DNA from: JAUIAS01 sp030425395
GTDB lineage: Bacteria; Pseudomonadota; Alphaproteobacteria; Rhodobacterales; Rhodobacteraceae
NCBI GenBank assembly: GCA_043553855.1
Contig: CP121336.1
Span: 2,232,001-2,296,000 of the forward strand
DNA length: 64,000 nucleotides
Direction: 5' to 3'
The position numbers were made by a program, and so were the translations under genes. This document shows positions 26,401 to 35,405 of the stretch, piece after piece (the stretch's first letter is position 1; the number at the start of each line of letters is the position of its first letter). Below the pieces are notes generated by a model. That model was not told where the DNA came from and did not search any database. It was given only the letters and a program-made list of their open reading frames with translations.

Positions 26401-27162
26401 TTAGGTGCGGATCAGGCGAAACACCGCGGACGCGCCCCAGCCCGCCGCGATGGCAATTGCCAGAGACAAGAGGCCATAGGCCATCGGGTTTTCCCGAGAC
26501 AGTGCGAACAACCAGCGTTCCATTCCCACCTTGCGCACATCAATCGTGGTGTCATAGGTGGATACCACCTGCCCGCCGCGCAGAAGGAAAATTCGGGTGT
26601 CATATTCCCCTTCAGTCAGGTTTGCCGGCAGGGTAATGGCCGTTCGGAACAAAGTCTGTTGATCCAGCGCGACCCCGTCTTCGAGGGATTGGTAGAGCGC
26701 ATTGTTGGTGCGGATGCGGATAAGCGCTTCTGTAAAGGCCGCGCTGTCCTGCACGGTATCGGGGGCACCGACGGATCGGATTGCGCGGGGCACGGTGATC
26801 TTGTGACGCAGGTCTTCCACGTCGCTCAGGATCGTATCCAGCGGCGCGGTTGAGGCGACAGCATAAAAGCTGGGTGCAAGGTCGACCTCGACGGCCTCGG
26901 TGTTGACCCAGATGCCGAGAACTTTGTCTTTCTTGCGCACCATGACCGGCTGCGATGGTCCGGCGACGGTAATCACCACCTCCAGCGGTGGCCCTTCTGG
27001 GATGGGCTCTTCGCGTTTGACTGCGCCAAAGATCAGGATTTCAGATCCGTCAAACCGCGTCGTGATCGCGACCTGATCGCGGCTAAGACCCAGCACGACC
27101 TCTTCTGCCTGCGCGCTGATCGCACAGCAAAAGGCCAGCAGGGCGAATGCCAGAGACCGCAT
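26401..27162 (-). CDS. TIGR02186-family membrane-anchored periplasmic protein
   Basis: A 253-residue protein with a signal peptide (MRSLAFALLAFCCAISAQA) and one C-terminal helix (MAYGLLSLAIAIAAGWGA) ending in a basic tail, so most of it faces the periplasm. It starts EEVVLGLSRDQVAITTRFDGSEILIFG, the pattern of TIGR02186 proteins. These commonly accompany a TSUP transporter, and here the start codon touches the stop of one (the adjacent ends share base 27162). A partner role for that transporter is inferred from the pairing. Confidence 0.82.
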   Translation of the reverse strand: MRSLAFALLAFCCAISAQAEEVVLGLSRDQVAITTRFDGSEILIFGAVKREEPIPEGPPLEVVITVAGPSQPVMVRKKDKVLGIWVNTEAVEVDLAPSFYAVASTAPLDTILSDVEDLRHKITVPRAIRSVGAPDTVQDSAAFTEALIRIRTNNALYQSLEDGVALDQQTLFRTAITLPANLTEGEYDTRIFLLRGGQVVSTYDTTIDVRKVGMERWLFALSRENPMAYGLLSLAIAIAAGWGASAVFRLIRT

Positions 27163-28085
27163 CAGTGGCCCCCCGCTGCGCCAAGGCTGTAAAGCTCACT
27201 TGGTTGAAACAGAAGGTCCAGCGCCAGCTTGCCACAAACCGCGAGGACCATGATGGCCAGAAGGATGCGCAATTGTTCGGCCTTCATCTTGACACCGATC
27301 CGCGTTCCGATCTGTGCCCCCACAACCCCACCGATCAAGAGCAGAACGGCCAGAACGATATCCACGGTAAAGTTCGTGGTGGCATGGAGCATGGTCGTAA
27401 ACGCGGTAACGAAAATGATCTGAAACAATGAGGTTCCAACCACCACCTTGGTCGGCATCCCAAGCAGATAGATCATCGCAGGCACCATGATGAACCCGCC
27501 ACCAACACCCATAATTGCCGCCAGAATACCGACAACCACCCCTACCAGAACCGGCGGAATGACCGAGATATACAACCCCGAGGTGCGAAACCGCATTTTG
27601 AAAGGCAGCGCGTGCACCCAGTTGCGTTGACGGCGTTTGGGCGGGGGCGTGCCTCCGGCTTTGCGTGCCTTACGGATTGCGTTGAGGCTCTCAACGAACA
27701 TCAACGCGCCAATGATGCCCAGAAAGACAACATAGCAAAGGCGCACCAGAAGATCGACTTGGCCCACGCTCTTGAGAAAGTTGAAGACCAACACACCAAG
27801 CGCCGCGCCGATCAGTCCCCCAACCAAGAGCACAAAGCCCATCCTGAGATCGACGGTCTTTCGTTTGAAGTGGGCAAGAACGCCCGAGAAAGACGAGGCG
27901 ACAATCTGGTTGGCTTCGGTTGCAACGGCAACGGCGGGCGGAATGCCGATAAAGAACAAAAGCGGCGTCATGAGAAATCCGCCACCGACACCAAACATGC
28001 CTGACAGAACGCCCACAAGGCCGCCCAATCCCAAAAGAAGGAACGCGTTGACCGAAACTTCGGCAATGGGCAGGTAAATTTGCAT
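27162..28085 (-). CDS. TSUP (TauE/SafE) family permease
   Basis: A 307-residue integral membrane protein with about eight helices and the repeat signature seen in each half, GMFGVGGGFLMTPLLFFIGIP near residue 30 and AIMGVGGGFIMVPAMIYLLGMP in the second half. TSUP proteins export sulfite, sulfoacetate or similar organic anions; the substrate is unknown here. Paired with the TIGR02186 gene. It is intact, unlike the other TSUP gene at 6669. Confidence 0.88.
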   Translation of the reverse strand: MQIYLPIAEVSVNAFLLLGLGGLVGVLSGMFGVGGGFLMTPLLFFIGIPPAVAVATEANQIVASSFSGVLAHFKRKTVDLRMGFVLLVGGLIGAALGVLVFNFLKSVGQVDLLVRLCYVVFLGIIGALMFVESLNAIRKARKAGGTPPPKRRQRNWVHALPFKMRFRTSGLYISVIPPVLVGVVVGILAAIMGVGGGFIMVPAMIYLLGMPTKVVVGTSLFQIIFVTAFTTMLHATTNFTVDIVLAVLLLIGGVVGAQIGTRIGVKMKAEQLRILLAIMVLAVCGKLALDLLFQPSELYSLGAAGGH

Positions 28086-28181
28086 GGACCCTGTTACCCG
28101 TAGTATCGCCAGAAAATCAACTGGCTACGCACCCTAGTTCCGCACTGGAATGGTGCAATTTCAAGGATTGGACTTAAAAGT

Positions 28182-29147
28182 TTACCTTTCCTTGACATAT
28201 GGCTCACCACCGGCCTTTGGCGGGATGGCTTTGCCGACGAACCCGGCAAGGATAATTACCGTCAGGATATAGGGCAGGGCGTCCATTGCCTGCACCGGAA
28301 TGACCACGCCGCCCAGGTCAATGTTCTGGTAACGAAGTGCGACGGCTTGCAACAATCCAAACAGCAGGCAGGCATAAAGGGCGTGCCACGGGCGCCATTT
28401 CGCAAAGATCAACGCCGCCAGCGCGATAAAGCCCCGGCCAGCGGTCATGTCCTTTACGAACCCCGCCTGAAGCGCGGTGGCCAGATAGGCCCCTGCCACA
28501 CCACAGAGCGCACCGCAGATCATGACAGCCGCATAGCGCAGCCGCACCACGGAAACGCCCGCAGTATCGACGGCCGCAGGATTTTCCCCCACGGCGCGCA
28601 GCCGCAGGCCAAACCGTGTGCGAAACAGAACAAACCACGTGGCCGGAACCGCAAGAAAGGCGAAATAGACAAGCACCGAGTGCCCCGAAAGCAATTCGGC
28701 ATAGATCGGCCCAAGGATCGGCACGCTCGCCAATGCATCAGCAAACGGCAGCGTAACCGGTGTGAACCTGCCCCCGCCCATCAGAGACGGCGTGCGCCCG
28801 CCTTGTTGGAACCAGTCCTGCGCAATCAAAACGGTGATACCCGCCGCCAGAAAATTGATCGCTACGCCGGAAATCAACTGGTTGCCGCGAAAGCTGATCG
28901 AAGCCAGCCCGTGCAGCGCTGACAACGCCAACGATGACGCAATGCCCGCGAGCAGGCCCAGCCAGACCGATCCGGTCATGGCCGCTACTGCCGCCGAAAA
29001 GAAGGCGGCCATCAGCATCTTGCCTTCCAGTCCGATATCGAAAATGCCCGCCCGTTCGCTGAACAGGCCCGCAAGACAGGCCAGAAGCAGCGGCGTGGAC
29101 AACCGGATCGTGCTGTCGAGAATCTGTATGAGGTCGATAAAGCTCAC
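28182..29147 (-). CDS. ABC transporter permease, BMP/nucleoside type (second permease)
   Basis: A 321-residue permease with about eight or nine helices, of the branched-chain-type permease fold (family BPD_transp_2) used by simple sugar and nucleoside importers such as NupPQ/YufPQ. It carries GIFDIGLEGKMLM and VGENPAAVDTAGVSV, typical of the coupling region. It starts 5 bp after the upstream permease gene ends and is the last gene of the ATPase-permease-permease set. Confidence 0.9.
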   Translation of the reverse strand: MSFIDLIQILDSTIRLSTPLLLACLAGLFSERAGIFDIGLEGKMLMAAFFSAAVAAMTGSVWLGLLAGIASSLALSALHGLASISFRGNQLISGVAINFLAAGITVLIAQDWFQQGGRTPSLMGGGRFTPVTLPFADALASVPILGPIYAELLSGHSVLVYFAFLAVPATWFVLFRTRFGLRLRAVGENPAAVDTAGVSVVRLRYAAVMICGALCGVAGAYLATALQAGFVKDMTAGRGFIALAALIFAKWRPWHALYACLLFGLLQAVALRYQNIDLGGVVIPVQAMDALPYILTVIILAGFVGKAIPPKAGGEPYVKER

Positions 29148-29152
29148 AGCGG

Positions 29153-30307
29153 CTACTCTTTCTTGTCCAGTGGCGCGGGTGTGGGCCGGGGCAGCGGTGC
29201 GCCCTCGCCCCGGTCGCGGCGGCGGCGGCCGATGGCCAGAAACATCCGCTCAAGCGGCATACGCACCATGTTGTCCAAGGCGCCGGTAAACAGGATCACG
29301 AGCGCCTGAATGACCACGATCAACTCGCGCGGAATGCTTGTCCACAGCGCGAGCTCCGCCCCCCCCTGATAAAGAAATCCAAACAAGAGAGCCGCGATAA
29401 ACACGCCAAACGGGTGGCTTCGTCCCATAAGGGCCACGGCAATTCCGATAAAGCCTGCCCCCTCGGTCGCGTTCATCACAAGGCGCTCGGCTTCGCCCAT
29501 CACGTTGTTGACCGCCATCAGCCCGGCAAGCCCGCCCGAAATCACCATGGTGACAACGGTTATCCGCATTGGGGAAATCCCGGCATAGCGCGCCGCCGTC
29601 TGCGAATGGCCATAAGCCCGGATTTCATAGCCCAGCCGCGTGCGCCAGATCAGTGCCCAGACCAGAAAACACGCGGCGATAGCGACCAAGAGGCTGACAT
29701 TGGCCGGTGCTGCCTTGGAAAAGGAAATGCCCAAAGGTGCCAACAATTCGTGCAAGGTAGGCAGATGCACTGCCTCGGGAAAGCGTGCACTGGCCGGGTC
29801 CATCGACCCGACGGGACGCAGAAGATTGACCAGAAAATAGTTCAGCAACGCAGCCGCGATAAAGTTGAACATGATTGTGGTGATCACGATATGGCTGCCA
29901 CGCGCGGCCTGCAGATAGGCCGGGATGACGGCCCATAGCGCGCCAAACAGCATTGAGGCCCCCACCGCCCCAACAAGGGCAAACGACCAATGCGGCCAAG
30001 GCACCATCAAACAAATCAGCGCAACCCCAAGACCGCCCAGCATCGCCTGACCTTCGCCTCCGATGTTGAACAGCCGCGCATGAAACGCAACAGCGACCGC
30101 CAGCCCGGTAAACATGAAATTTGTTGCGTAATAGAGCGTGTATCCCCAGCCATAGGTCGACCCCAGCGCGCCGGTCACCATCAATTTGACGGCTGCGACG
30201 GGGTCTTCGCCGATAAACAGAATCACCAGCGCCGACAAAATCGCGGCGAGGATCAGGGAAATCAGCGGGATGAGGACCACATCGGCCCAGCGGGGCATCT
30301 TGTCCAT
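29153..30307 (-). CDS. ABC transporter permease, BMP/nucleoside type (first permease)
   Basis: A 384-residue permease with about ten helices: FNIGGEGQAMLGGLGV and RAYGHSQTAARYAGIS are the family features. The C-terminal 30 residues are basic and proline-rich and cytoplasmic. Its ATG overlaps the ATPase stop by one base at 30307, as usual in the binding-protein/ATPase/permease/permease operons for nucleoside uptake. Confidence 0.9.
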   Translation of the reverse strand: MDKMPRWADVVLIPLISLILAAILSALVILFIGEDPVAAVKLMVTGALGSTYGWGYTLYYATNFMFTGLAVAVAFHARLFNIGGEGQAMLGGLGVALICLMVPWPHWSFALVGAVGASMLFGALWAVIPAYLQAARGSHIVITTIMFNFIAAALLNYFLVNLLRPVGSMDPASARFPEAVHLPTLHELLAPLGISFSKAAPANVSLLVAIAACFLVWALIWRTRLGYEIRAYGHSQTAARYAGISPMRITVVTMVISGGLAGLMAVNNVMGEAERLVMNATEGAGFIGIAVALMGRSHPFGVFIAALLFGFLYQGGAELALWTSIPRELIVVIQALVILFTGALDNMVRMPLERMFLAIGRRRRDRGEGAPLPRPTPAPLDKKE

Positions 30308-31842
30308 CAGGCGGCCTCTCCGGATATTCCAGCCATCAGCAGGCCCAGTTCCTTTTCGTCGGTCTGGTCAGGCAGACGTTCTCCCATGATACGCCCGTCG
30401 AACATCACGGCAATGCGATCGGACAGCGACAGGATCTCGTCCAGTTCCACGCTGACCAAAAGGATCGCAGCGCCCTGATCACGCAGGGCCACGATCTGTT
30501 TGTGAATGAATTCGATGGCCCCAATATCGACACCGCGTGTCGGCTGGCCGACCAGTAACAGCGCCGGGTGACGTTCGATTTCCCGCGCAACGACGATTTT
30601 CTGTTGGTTCCCACCTGAGAAATTTCGTGCGCTCAGCCATGGGTCGGGGGGGCGCACGTCAAACCTTGCCATTTTGTCGGCGGTGTCCGCGCGCAAGGCT
30701 GCATTGTTCATGAACAGGCCGCTTTGGAATTCCGGTTCGCGATGATACCCGAACCCGGCGTTTTCCCAGGCGTGAAAATCCATGATCAGGCCTTCGCGTT
30801 GGCGATCTTCGGCAACATGGGCGATGCCCGCAGCCCGGCGTGCCTGACCATCCGCCCCCGTCCCGACGAGAGGCAGCGGGGCTCCGTTGAGCCTGATTTC
30901 CCCGGTCCCCGAGCGCATCCCGCCAAGAACCTCGAGCAATTCGGATTGGCCGTTTCCGGCAACACCTGCGATGCCCACGATTTCACCGGCCCGCACGTTC
31001 AGGGACACATTGCGCAGACGCTCCACGCCTTTTTCGTCCGTGACCGACAGGTCTTGGACCTCCAGAACGGCGGCCCCCGGTTTCGCCGGGGCCTTGTCGA
31101 CCCTCAAAAGCACCTTGCGCCCGACCATCAGTTCGGCCAGCGCGGCGGGGCTTGTTTCATTCGTGCTGACCGTCGCGGTCATCTCGCCACGCCGCATCAC
31201 GCTCACGGTGTCGGTGATATCCATGATCTCGCGCAGTTTGTGGGTGATCAGGATGATCGTCTTGCCCTCTTCGCGAAGCCTGCCCAGAATCCGGAACAGT
31301 TGATCCGCTTCGGGTGGTGTCAGCACGCCTGTAGGTTCGTCAAGGATCAGGATATCGGCCTGCCGATACAGCGCCTTGAGGATTTCAACGCGCTGCTGCA
31401 TCCCGACCCCGATATCCTCGATGCGCGCGTCGGGATCGACATTCAGCCCATAGTCGCGGGCCAGGTCGATCAGGCTCTTGCGGGCGCGTGACAGCGAACC
31501 GCGCAGGCTCCAGCCGTCTTCGGCGCCAAGGACGATGTTCTCAAGGACTGTAAAATTCTCAACCAGTTTGAAGTGCTGGAACACCATTCCGATGCCCGCT
31601 GCGATGGCGGCTTGGCTGTCAGGGATCTGGGTTTGCTTGCCTGCGATAAAGATTTCACCAGCGTCGGCTTTGTAAAAACCATAGAGAATGGACATCAGCG
31701 TGCTTTTGCCCGCGCCGTTTTCCCCGATGATCCCATGGATCGTGCCGGGCATGACACGGATCGAGATATCCTTGTTGGCCTGAACCGGCCCGAACGCCTT
31801 GGATATTCCCTTCAGCTCGATGGCTGGTGCTGTATCCGCCAT
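30307..31842 (-). CDS. ABC transporter ATPase with two nucleotide-binding domains (BMP-type)
   Basis: A 511-residue double-NBD ATPase of the sugar/nucleoside importer class. The first domain has Walker A GENGAGKST and the signature-like VGMQQRVEILKAL, the second has GVAGNGQSELLEVLGG in place of a classical Walker A and the signature FSGGNQQKIVVAREI. The degenerate second site is normal in the family. I chose the ATG at 31842 (MADTAPAIELKG), preceded by GGAG; an ATG at 31857 is possible. Confidence 0.92.
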   Translation of the reverse strand: MADTAPAIELKGISKAFGPVQANKDISIRVMPGTIHGIIGENGAGKSTLMSILYGFYKADAGEIFIAGKQTQIPDSQAAIAAGIGMVFQHFKLVENFTVLENIVLGAEDGWSLRGSLSRARKSLIDLARDYGLNVDPDARIEDIGVGMQQRVEILKALYRQADILILDEPTGVLTPPEADQLFRILGRLREEGKTIILITHKLREIMDITDTVSVMRRGEMTATVSTNETSPAALAELMVGRKVLLRVDKAPAKPGAAVLEVQDLSVTDEKGVERLRNVSLNVRAGEIVGIAGVAGNGQSELLEVLGGMRSGTGEIRLNGAPLPLVGTGADGQARRAAGIAHVAEDRQREGLIMDFHAWENAGFGYHREPEFQSGLFMNNAALRADTADKMARFDVRPPDPWLSARNFSGGNQQKIVVAREIERHPALLLVGQPTRGVDIGAIEFIHKQIVALRDQGAAILLVSVELDEILSLSDRIAVMFDGRIMGERLPDQTDEKELGLLMAGISGEAA

Positions 31843-32002
31843 TCCTGCCCACTCCATGGAAAACCTGCGCCGAGTTTTACAGAGCCTGACCGGTTTGCCC
31901 AGTCCTTACGACACGGAATCCGGGCAATTGGACGAGGTAAGAGCCGGGTGTGTTCTGGCCTGCCAGAGGAACCTGCCGCCTGCGATCTTGATACCGCGTT
32001 AT

Positions 32003-32039
32003 AAAAAGGGCCACGCTGCGGTTGCGGCGTGGCCCTTTC
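32003..32039 (-). terminator. Terminator between BMP binding-protein gene and ABC ATPase gene
   Basis: On the minus strand a 10-bp stem, AGGGCCACGC paired with GCGTGGCCCT around a seven-base loop, is followed by five T. It starts about 20 bases after the binding-protein stop and 160 bases before the ATPase start, so it likely limits read-through and keeps the binding protein in excess. Confidence 0.85.
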
Positions 32040-32059
32040 TCAATAACGTGTCTGAGGGA

Positions 32060-33058
32060 TTAGAAATCCACTGCCGGGCAAGTGTCGTTTGCATAGTAGG
32101 AAACGACCTCGATATCGCCCGAAATGATCTTGGCGCGTGCGTCTTCGACTGCGGCCTTCATTTCATCGGAAATCAGCGACGCGTTGTGTTCATCCAGCGC
32201 ATAGCCCACGCCTTCTTCGGCAAGGCCGAGCTGGAACACACCGGTTTCCACGTCTACGCCCGCTTTCATCGCGTCATAAACGGCCACGTCCACGCGCTTG
32301 AGCATGGAGGTCAGGACCTTGCCGGGATGCAGGTAGTTCTGGTTGCTGTCCACACCGATGGACAGGATGTTTTCATCAGCTGCGGTTTGCAGGACGCCCA
32401 CACCGGTGCCCCCTGCCGCGGCATAGACCACATCGGCCCCCTGGCTGATCTGGGATTTCGTCAGTTCCGATCCCTTGACCGGATCGTTCCATGCCGAAGG
32501 TGTCGTGCCGGTCATGTTGGCGATGACGGTGGCATCGGGGTTCACGGCCTTGACGCCCTGTGCATAGCCGCAACCAAAGTGACGGATCAGCGGAATATCC
32601 ATCCCGCCGATAAAGCCGACGGTATTGGATTCAGAGGCCATCGCGGCCAGCATGCCCACAAGGTAGGAACCTTCGTGTTCGGCAAAGCCGATCTGGCGGA
32701 TGTTCGGGGCCTCGAGCCATGTCACGTCAATGGCCACGAACTTGGTGTCCGGGTAATCCGGAGCGACCGCGCTCAGCGGGTCGGCCATGGCAAAGCCCAT
32801 GGTGATGACCGGGTTCGATCCTGCCTCGGCAAAACGACGCAGTGCCTGTTCGCGCTGGGCTTCGGATTGAAGCTCGATCTCGCGGAACGACCCACCTGTT
32901 TCTTCAGCCCAACGCTGGGCTCCATTAAAGGCGGCCTCGTTGAACGATTTGTCGAACTTGCCGCCCAGATCGAAGATCAGTGCCGGTTCGGCCAGCGCGG
33001 CACCCGCGCTCAGTGCAAGCGCGGCAGCGGCACCCATGAGTTTGGTCACGTAGGTCAT
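32060..33058 (-). CDS. BMP-family ABC transporter substrate-binding protein
   Basis: A 332-residue periplasmic binding protein of the basic membrane protein (BMP/Med) family, which binds purine nucleosides and related ligands. The signal peptide is KLMGAAAALALSAGAALAEP, followed by ALIFDLGGKFDKSFNEAAFNGA, the family hallmark; there is no lipobox Cys, so it is freely periplasmic. The ATG at 33058 follows GGGAG. It precedes the ATPase and permeases, with a terminator in between. The ligand is inferred from the family; deoD at 16274 would fit a nucleoside. Confidence 0.9.
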   Translation of the reverse strand: MTYVTKLMGAAAALALSAGAALAEPALIFDLGGKFDKSFNEAAFNGAQRWAEETGGSFREIELQSEAQREQALRRFAEAGSNPVITMGFAMADPLSAVAPDYPDTKFVAIDVTWLEAPNIRQIGFAEHEGSYLVGMLAAMASESNTVGFIGGMDIPLIRHFGCGYAQGVKAVNPDATVIANMTGTTPSAWNDPVKGSELTKSQISQGADVVYAAAGGTGVGVLQTAADENILSIGVDSNQNYLHPGKVLTSMLKRVDVAVYDAMKAGVDVETGVFQLGLAEEGVGYALDEHNASLISDEMKAAVEDARAKIISGDIEVVSYYANDTCPAVDF

Positions 33059-33206
33059 TAACATCTCCCGTTGGTTTTGTTTGGGGTGCGTGTCTTTGAG
33101 CAGGGGCACCCATTGCGGCATTCGACTGGCCGCGATGGACCGATTAGGCCGCAGCATCGGTAAACGGTCAACCGCTTTTTGGGTAAATGCGGGCGCAGAG
33201 TGGGCG

Positions 33207-33653
33207 CTAACCTCGGGTCAGCCTCTTTTCCATGATGATCGCATCCACGCCGTCGGTGTTTTCGCGCGGGTAATAGGCCTTGCGGCGTCCACAAGCGACA
33301 TACCCCTGTGCGGCATAGAGCGCGCGAGCGGGGGCATTGTCTTGTGCCACTTCTAGAAATGCGCGCGCCACGCCACGGGATGCGGCCATGTCTTCCCAAT
33401 CCGTCATCAGCCCACGCGCGAGGCCGCGACGCTGGTGATCTGGATGGGTCGCGATGGTCAATAATTCGGCCTCATCGGCGACAACCCGGATCAAGGCAAA
33501 GGCGCGCGTGTCACCAACTGCAAAGCAAAGGGGGCTTTGGCAAAAGTCGCCGAATTCCTGCGCGCTCCACGGACGTTGAATGGAAAAGGCCGCGGCATGG
33601 ATCGCGGCCATGGTTGCCGGATCAAGCTCTTGATCGGACCGGTGGTCAGGCAT
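33207..33653 (-). CDS. rimI: RimI-like ribosomal-protein-alanine N-acetyltransferase
   Basis: A 148-residue GNAT acetyltransferase. The acetyl-CoA binding motif is HPDHQRRGLARGLM, and ARAFLEVAQDNAPARALYAAQGY is the typical RimI C-terminal block. It overlaps the tsaB stop region by 8 bp, the common tsaB-rimI pairing, which supports RimI over other GNATs. Confidence 0.9.
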   Translation of the reverse strand: MPDHRSDQELDPATMAAIHAAAFSIQRPWSAQEFGDFCQSPLCFAVGDTRAFALIRVVADEAELLTIATHPDHQRRGLARGLMTDWEDMAASRGVARAFLEVAQDNAPARALYAAQGYVACGRRKAYYPRENTDGVDAIIMEKRLTRG

Positions 33654-34245
33654 CGTCGAGGATGACAGGTGGCAGATCGCGGGCCGGGGCCGCGTCGGCG
33701 GGTTTTACATAGAGCGGGGCAGGAGGGGCCAAGTCAGCGCCACGCGCGATCCGCGCGAGAGCAAGCCGGGCAATACAACAAACGTGATCGGTTGCGGAAA
33801 ACGAAAAGGACAGAGCGACCGCCGGATCGCCGTCCAGATGGGTCAGTATCGGCGACTGCATCTTGTCCGGGTCGAAATAATAGACCTGATCGCGCGGCGC
33901 AGGGACGGCAGTTTGCGCCCATTGAGCCAAATCCTGTGTCGTCTCGAAGAGTGACACACCGACCGCTGGAATTCCCAGCCCCATGGACAGGCCTCGGGCC
34001 GTGCTGACCCCGATGCGGATGCCGGTGAAATTTCCCGGACCGACCCCAACACCGATGCCCGAGAGATCTGACCAGCCTGTCTCACCTTCGGCAAGCACCT
34101 CTTCCAGCAATGGGACCAGTCTCTCGGCTTGTCCTCGTGTCATTTCTTCGTGGCGGATCGCCAGAACACGGGGGCCGGACAGCAAAGCGGCGGCGCAATG
34201 CGCCGCCGATGTGTCAAATCCCAAAACCAGCGGTTCAGACGGCAA
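33646..34245 (-). CDS. tsaB: tRNA threonylcarbamoyladenosine biosynthesis protein TsaB
   Basis: A 199-residue ASKHA-fold protein needed with TsaD, TsaE and TsaC for t6A37 in tRNAs reading ANN codons. The start VLGFDTSAAHCAAALL and the segment GVGVGPGNFTGIRIGVSTARGLSMG are family hallmarks. It overlaps rimI by 8 bp and the NifU-like gene by 11 bp, all on the same strand. Confidence 0.93.
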   Translation of the reverse strand: MPSEPLVLGFDTSAAHCAAALLSGPRVLAIRHEEMTRGQAERLVPLLEEVLAEGETGWSDLSGIGVGVGPGNFTGIRIGVSTARGLSMGLGIPAVGVSLFETTQDLAQWAQTAVPAPRDQVYYFDPDKMQSPILTHLDGDPAVALSFSFSATDHVCCIARLALARIARGADLAPPAPLYVKPADAAPARDLPPVILDDA

Positions 34246-34798
34246 CAGGGCGGACCTCGGTCACTTCGGGGATGTAGTGGCGCAGCAGGTTTTCAATGCC
34301 CATCTTGAGCGTCAGGGTCGACGACGGGCACCCCGCGCAAGCCCCTTGCATGCGCAGGTAGACAACACCGCGATCAAAGCCATGGAACGTGATATCGCCG
34401 CCGTCCTGCGCAACCGCAGGGCGCACCCGGCTATCGAGCAATTCCTTGATCTGGCCGACAATCGCGGCATCCTCGCCGCTGTGTTCGGCGTGACCGCCCG
34501 TCGCATCGGCACCATCGTTCATGACCGGCTGGCCGGACTGGTAATGCTCCATGATCGCGCCAAGAATGCTTGGTTTGATATGGTCCCATTCAATGTCGTC
34601 GCCCTTGGTTACGGTGACGAAATCATTACCAAAGAACACGCCGTTGACCCCGTCCACGTCAAAGATGCGCTGCGCGAGCGGCGATTTTCCTGCCGTATCG
34701 CGGGACGGAAAATCGGCGGTGCCCAGTTCAAGCACGGTCTGACCCGGCAAAAACTTTAACGTTGCAGGGTTCGGAGTGGATTCGGTCTGAATAAACAT
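34235..34798 (-). CDS. NifU-family Fe-S cluster scaffold (Nfu type)
   Basis: A 187-residue two-domain Nfu protein: an N-terminal Nfu_N domain starting MFIQTESTPNPATLKFLPGQ and a C-terminal NifU domain with the cluster-binding CxxC in GACAGCPSSTLTLKMGIENLL. This is the typical alphaproteobacterial Nfu that delivers Fe-S clusters to proteins such as aconitase or SDH. The ATG at 34798 is the family start; the open frame upstream adds unrelated residues. First gene of a compact nfu-tsaB-rimI set. Confidence 0.93.
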   Translation of the reverse strand: MFIQTESTPNPATLKFLPGQTVLELGTADFPSRDTAGKSPLAQRIFDVDGVNGVFFGNDFVTVTKGDDIEWDHIKPSILGAIMEHYQSGQPVMNDGADATGGHAEHSGEDAAIVGQIKELLDSRVRPAVAQDGGDITFHGFDRGVVYLRMQGACAGCPSSTLTLKMGIENLLRHYIPEVTEVRPVAV

Positions 34799-34879
34799 AT
34801 CGGACTTACCTTTTTTGCGTCCCTTCCTATATGCGCCCGCCATGGCGTGACGTCAAGGATTGGAACCATTCTAAAAAGG

Positions 34880-35335
34880 TCAGGTAATCGCCTCTAGCTG
34901 TTCTTTGCTCAGGTGGCCCGGCACGATCGTGATGGGAATCGGCAATGTGCCCGAGTTGCGACTAAGCTGGGATACCAGCGGTCCGGGGCCTTTCCGGTCT
35001 GTGCCCGCCCCCAGCACGAGAACACCGATCTCCTTGTCCTCACGAACCTGAGACATGATCTCTTCTACGGCCTCGCCTTCGCGGATGACCAATTCCGGAT
35101 CAACGCTCTGACGGTCGCGCATCCACTTCGCGAAGACTTCGAAATGCGCTTCGATCCGCTCGCGCGCTTCTTCGCGCATGACTTCGCCGACGCCGATCCA
35201 ATGATTGAAATCATCGGGCGGGATCACCGAAAGGATACAGACGCCGCCGCCCGTATGTGCGGCGCGCATGGCTGCGAACCGCATCGCATTCAGACATTCC
35301 CGACTGTCGTCGAGCACCACCAGAAACTTGCGCAT
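34880..35335 (-). CDS. Universal stress protein (UspA family)
   Basis: A 151-residue single-domain Usp protein: MRKFLVVLDDSRECLNAMRFA at the N-terminus and LVLGAGTDRKGPGPLVSQL near the C-terminus. The last block corresponds to the ATP-binding G-2x-G-9x-G-(S/T) pattern, here modified. Its role is not predictable. It lies upstream of nfu with an 81-bp gap. Confidence 0.9.
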   Translation of the reverse strand: MRKFLVVLDDSRECLNAMRFAAMRAAHTGGGVCILSVIPPDDFNHWIGVGEVMREEARERIEAHFEVFAKWMRDRQSVDPELVIREGEAVEEIMSQVREDKEIGVLVLGAGTDRKGPGPLVSQLSRNSGTLPIPITIVPGHLSKEQLEAIT

Positions 35336-35405
35336 TGCTGCCTCCCAAACGCGGCGATCATGGACGAGAGCGCGCCACCTTGCAATCAGGGACTTTCGCT
35401 TGGTG

